Origin: Pontiella sp.
GTDB taxonomy: Bacteria > Verrucomicrobiota > Kiritimatiellia > Kiritimatiellales > Pontiellaceae
Length of the DNA stretch: 6,743 nt
Reading direction: 5' to 3'
Assembly (NCBI GenBank): GCA_029939385.1
Contig: JAOZSZ010000041.1
Coordinates: 2,520 to 9,262, forward strand
Shown here piece after piece: positions 6,325 to 6,743 of this stretch. The notes under the pieces were generated by a model. That model saw only the letters and a program-made list of their open reading frames with translations. It was not told the origin of the DNA and did not search any database. Every line of letters begins with the position of its first letter. The stretch's first letter is position 1. A program made the position numbers and the translations under genes.

Positions 6325-6743
6325 GAATTCTCCTCCAGTTTTTCTTCTAATTGCTGGAGCGTATTGAGTTCAGAATAGTAACCCGGCTTGAGGATCAGTT
6401 CCTTATGTGTTCCGCGCTGAGTGATTCGACCGTTTTCGATCACAATAATTTGGTCAGCATAGCGAAGCGTGGATATCCGGTGGCTAACAAACAAGGTGGT
6501 CCGCTCTTTCATGACGGGCTGAAGCTTGCTCATAATGGCGGCTTCGGTTTGGGTGTCGACGGCGGAAAGCACATCGTCGAGGATTAGAATATCGGGGCGT
6601 CGAGCGATGGCGCGACTGATGGCCGTACGTTGGCGTTGTCCCCCAGAGAGGGTGACCCCGCGCTCGCCAAGCAGGGTTTGGTATTGCTCTGGAAAACTTT
6701 CTACATCGGCCCTCAGATGGGCAATTTCAGCCGCCCATCCAAT
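6321..6743 (-). CDS. ABC exporter half-transporter, LDD subunit (MdlA/TM287-like), C-terminal part
   Basis: Only the last 140 residues are in the window; the frame is open to base 6743 and the gene continues beyond it. A GTG at 6572 could be mistaken for a start, but the reading frame continues upstream through clear ATPase motifs. Counting from the window edge, these are the pre-signature block LLGERG (24-29), a canonical signature LSGGQ (32-36), Walker B ILILDD (52-57), a D-loop of SAVD (60-63) and switch His H88 in VSHR. The residue after the Walker B Asp is Asp (codon 6573-6575), not the catalytic Glu. This is the hallmark of the degenerate-site subunit of heterodimeric exporters such as MdlA or TM287. 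A charged Glu/Leu tail (EEKLEENS) ends the protein. It overlaps the next gene by ATGA, so the two are one operon and one complex. Confidence 0.92.
   Translation of the reverse strand: MGWAAEIAHLRADVESFPEQYQTLLGERGVTLSGGQRQRTAISRAIARRPDILILDDVLSAVDTQTEAAIMSKLQPVMKERTTLFVSHRISTLRYADQIIVIENGRITQRGTHKELILKPGYYSELNTLQQLEEKLEENS
6330..6336 (-). promoter_or_regulatory. Strong ribosome-binding site within the upstream ABC gene
   Basis: On the minus strand GGAGGAG (6336 to 6330) lies five bases before ATG 6324-6322. It falls inside the last codons of the partner gene, whose TGA overlaps the ATG as ATGA (6324 to 6321). This supports coupled, near-equal synthesis of the two subunits. Confidence 0.75.

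Noticed and set aside
6321..6572. Short independent protein of 83 residues starting at GTG 6572
   Set aside because: The frame is open to the window edge and encodes LSGGQ and Walker B upstream of that GTG, so it is the end of a longer ABC transporter gene.

Overview
The window looks like chromosomal DNA from a Gram-negative bacterium of the PVC group, most plausibly Kiritimatiellota or Verrucomicrobiota. Three things suggest this. An LpxC-family protein implies a lipopolysaccharide-type outer membrane. The pseudopilin has the GFTLVEIM...GLLAALGIPN helix and the WDWD-containing C-terminal domain common in that group. The first 225 bases hold GC-rich palindromic intergenic repeats of the kind scattered through Kiritimatiellota genomes. 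The lineage is an inference from pattern recognition; no marker gene is present.

Layout. Positions 1-225 are non-coding and repeat-rich. Positions 226-1800 (minus strand) encode the lipid II flippase MurJ, starting at a TTG codon. A 92-bp divergent promoter region (1801-1892) separates it from a plus-strand cluster of three genes: an LpxC-like protein (1893-2921), a YjbQ-family protein (2947-3363) and a TcdA/ThiF-type E1-like protein (3366-4061). The cluster meets a minus-strand operon head-on, and the two stop codons share the sequence TTAA at 4058-4061. Read in its own direction, the minus-strand operon has a partial ABC exporter half-transporter (entering from beyond 6743 and ending at 6321), a second ABC half-transporter (6324-4567, joined by an ATGA overlap) and a type II pseudopilin (4555-4058).

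How the genes fit together. MurJ moves lipid II for peptidoglycan synthesis, and the LpxC-like gene belongs to a lipid A family, so the divergent region may co-ordinate two envelope genes. The two ABC proteins form one heterodimeric exporter. One half has a normal signature motif but Asp in place of the catalytic Walker B Glu; the other has a normal Walker B but an altered signature (LSLGQ). Together they give one working and one degenerate ATP site.

The most interesting points are residue changes in otherwise recognisable enzymes. The LpxC-like protein keeps two family motifs, but the HKxxD zinc motif and a catalytic Asp are altered, and it has an N-terminal extension of about 39 residues. 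The TcdA homologue has Leu where the family has a near-invariant Arg. No CRISPR array, tRNA, rRNA, insertion sequence or phage gene was seen, and I found no clear evidence of a wholly new multi-gene system.
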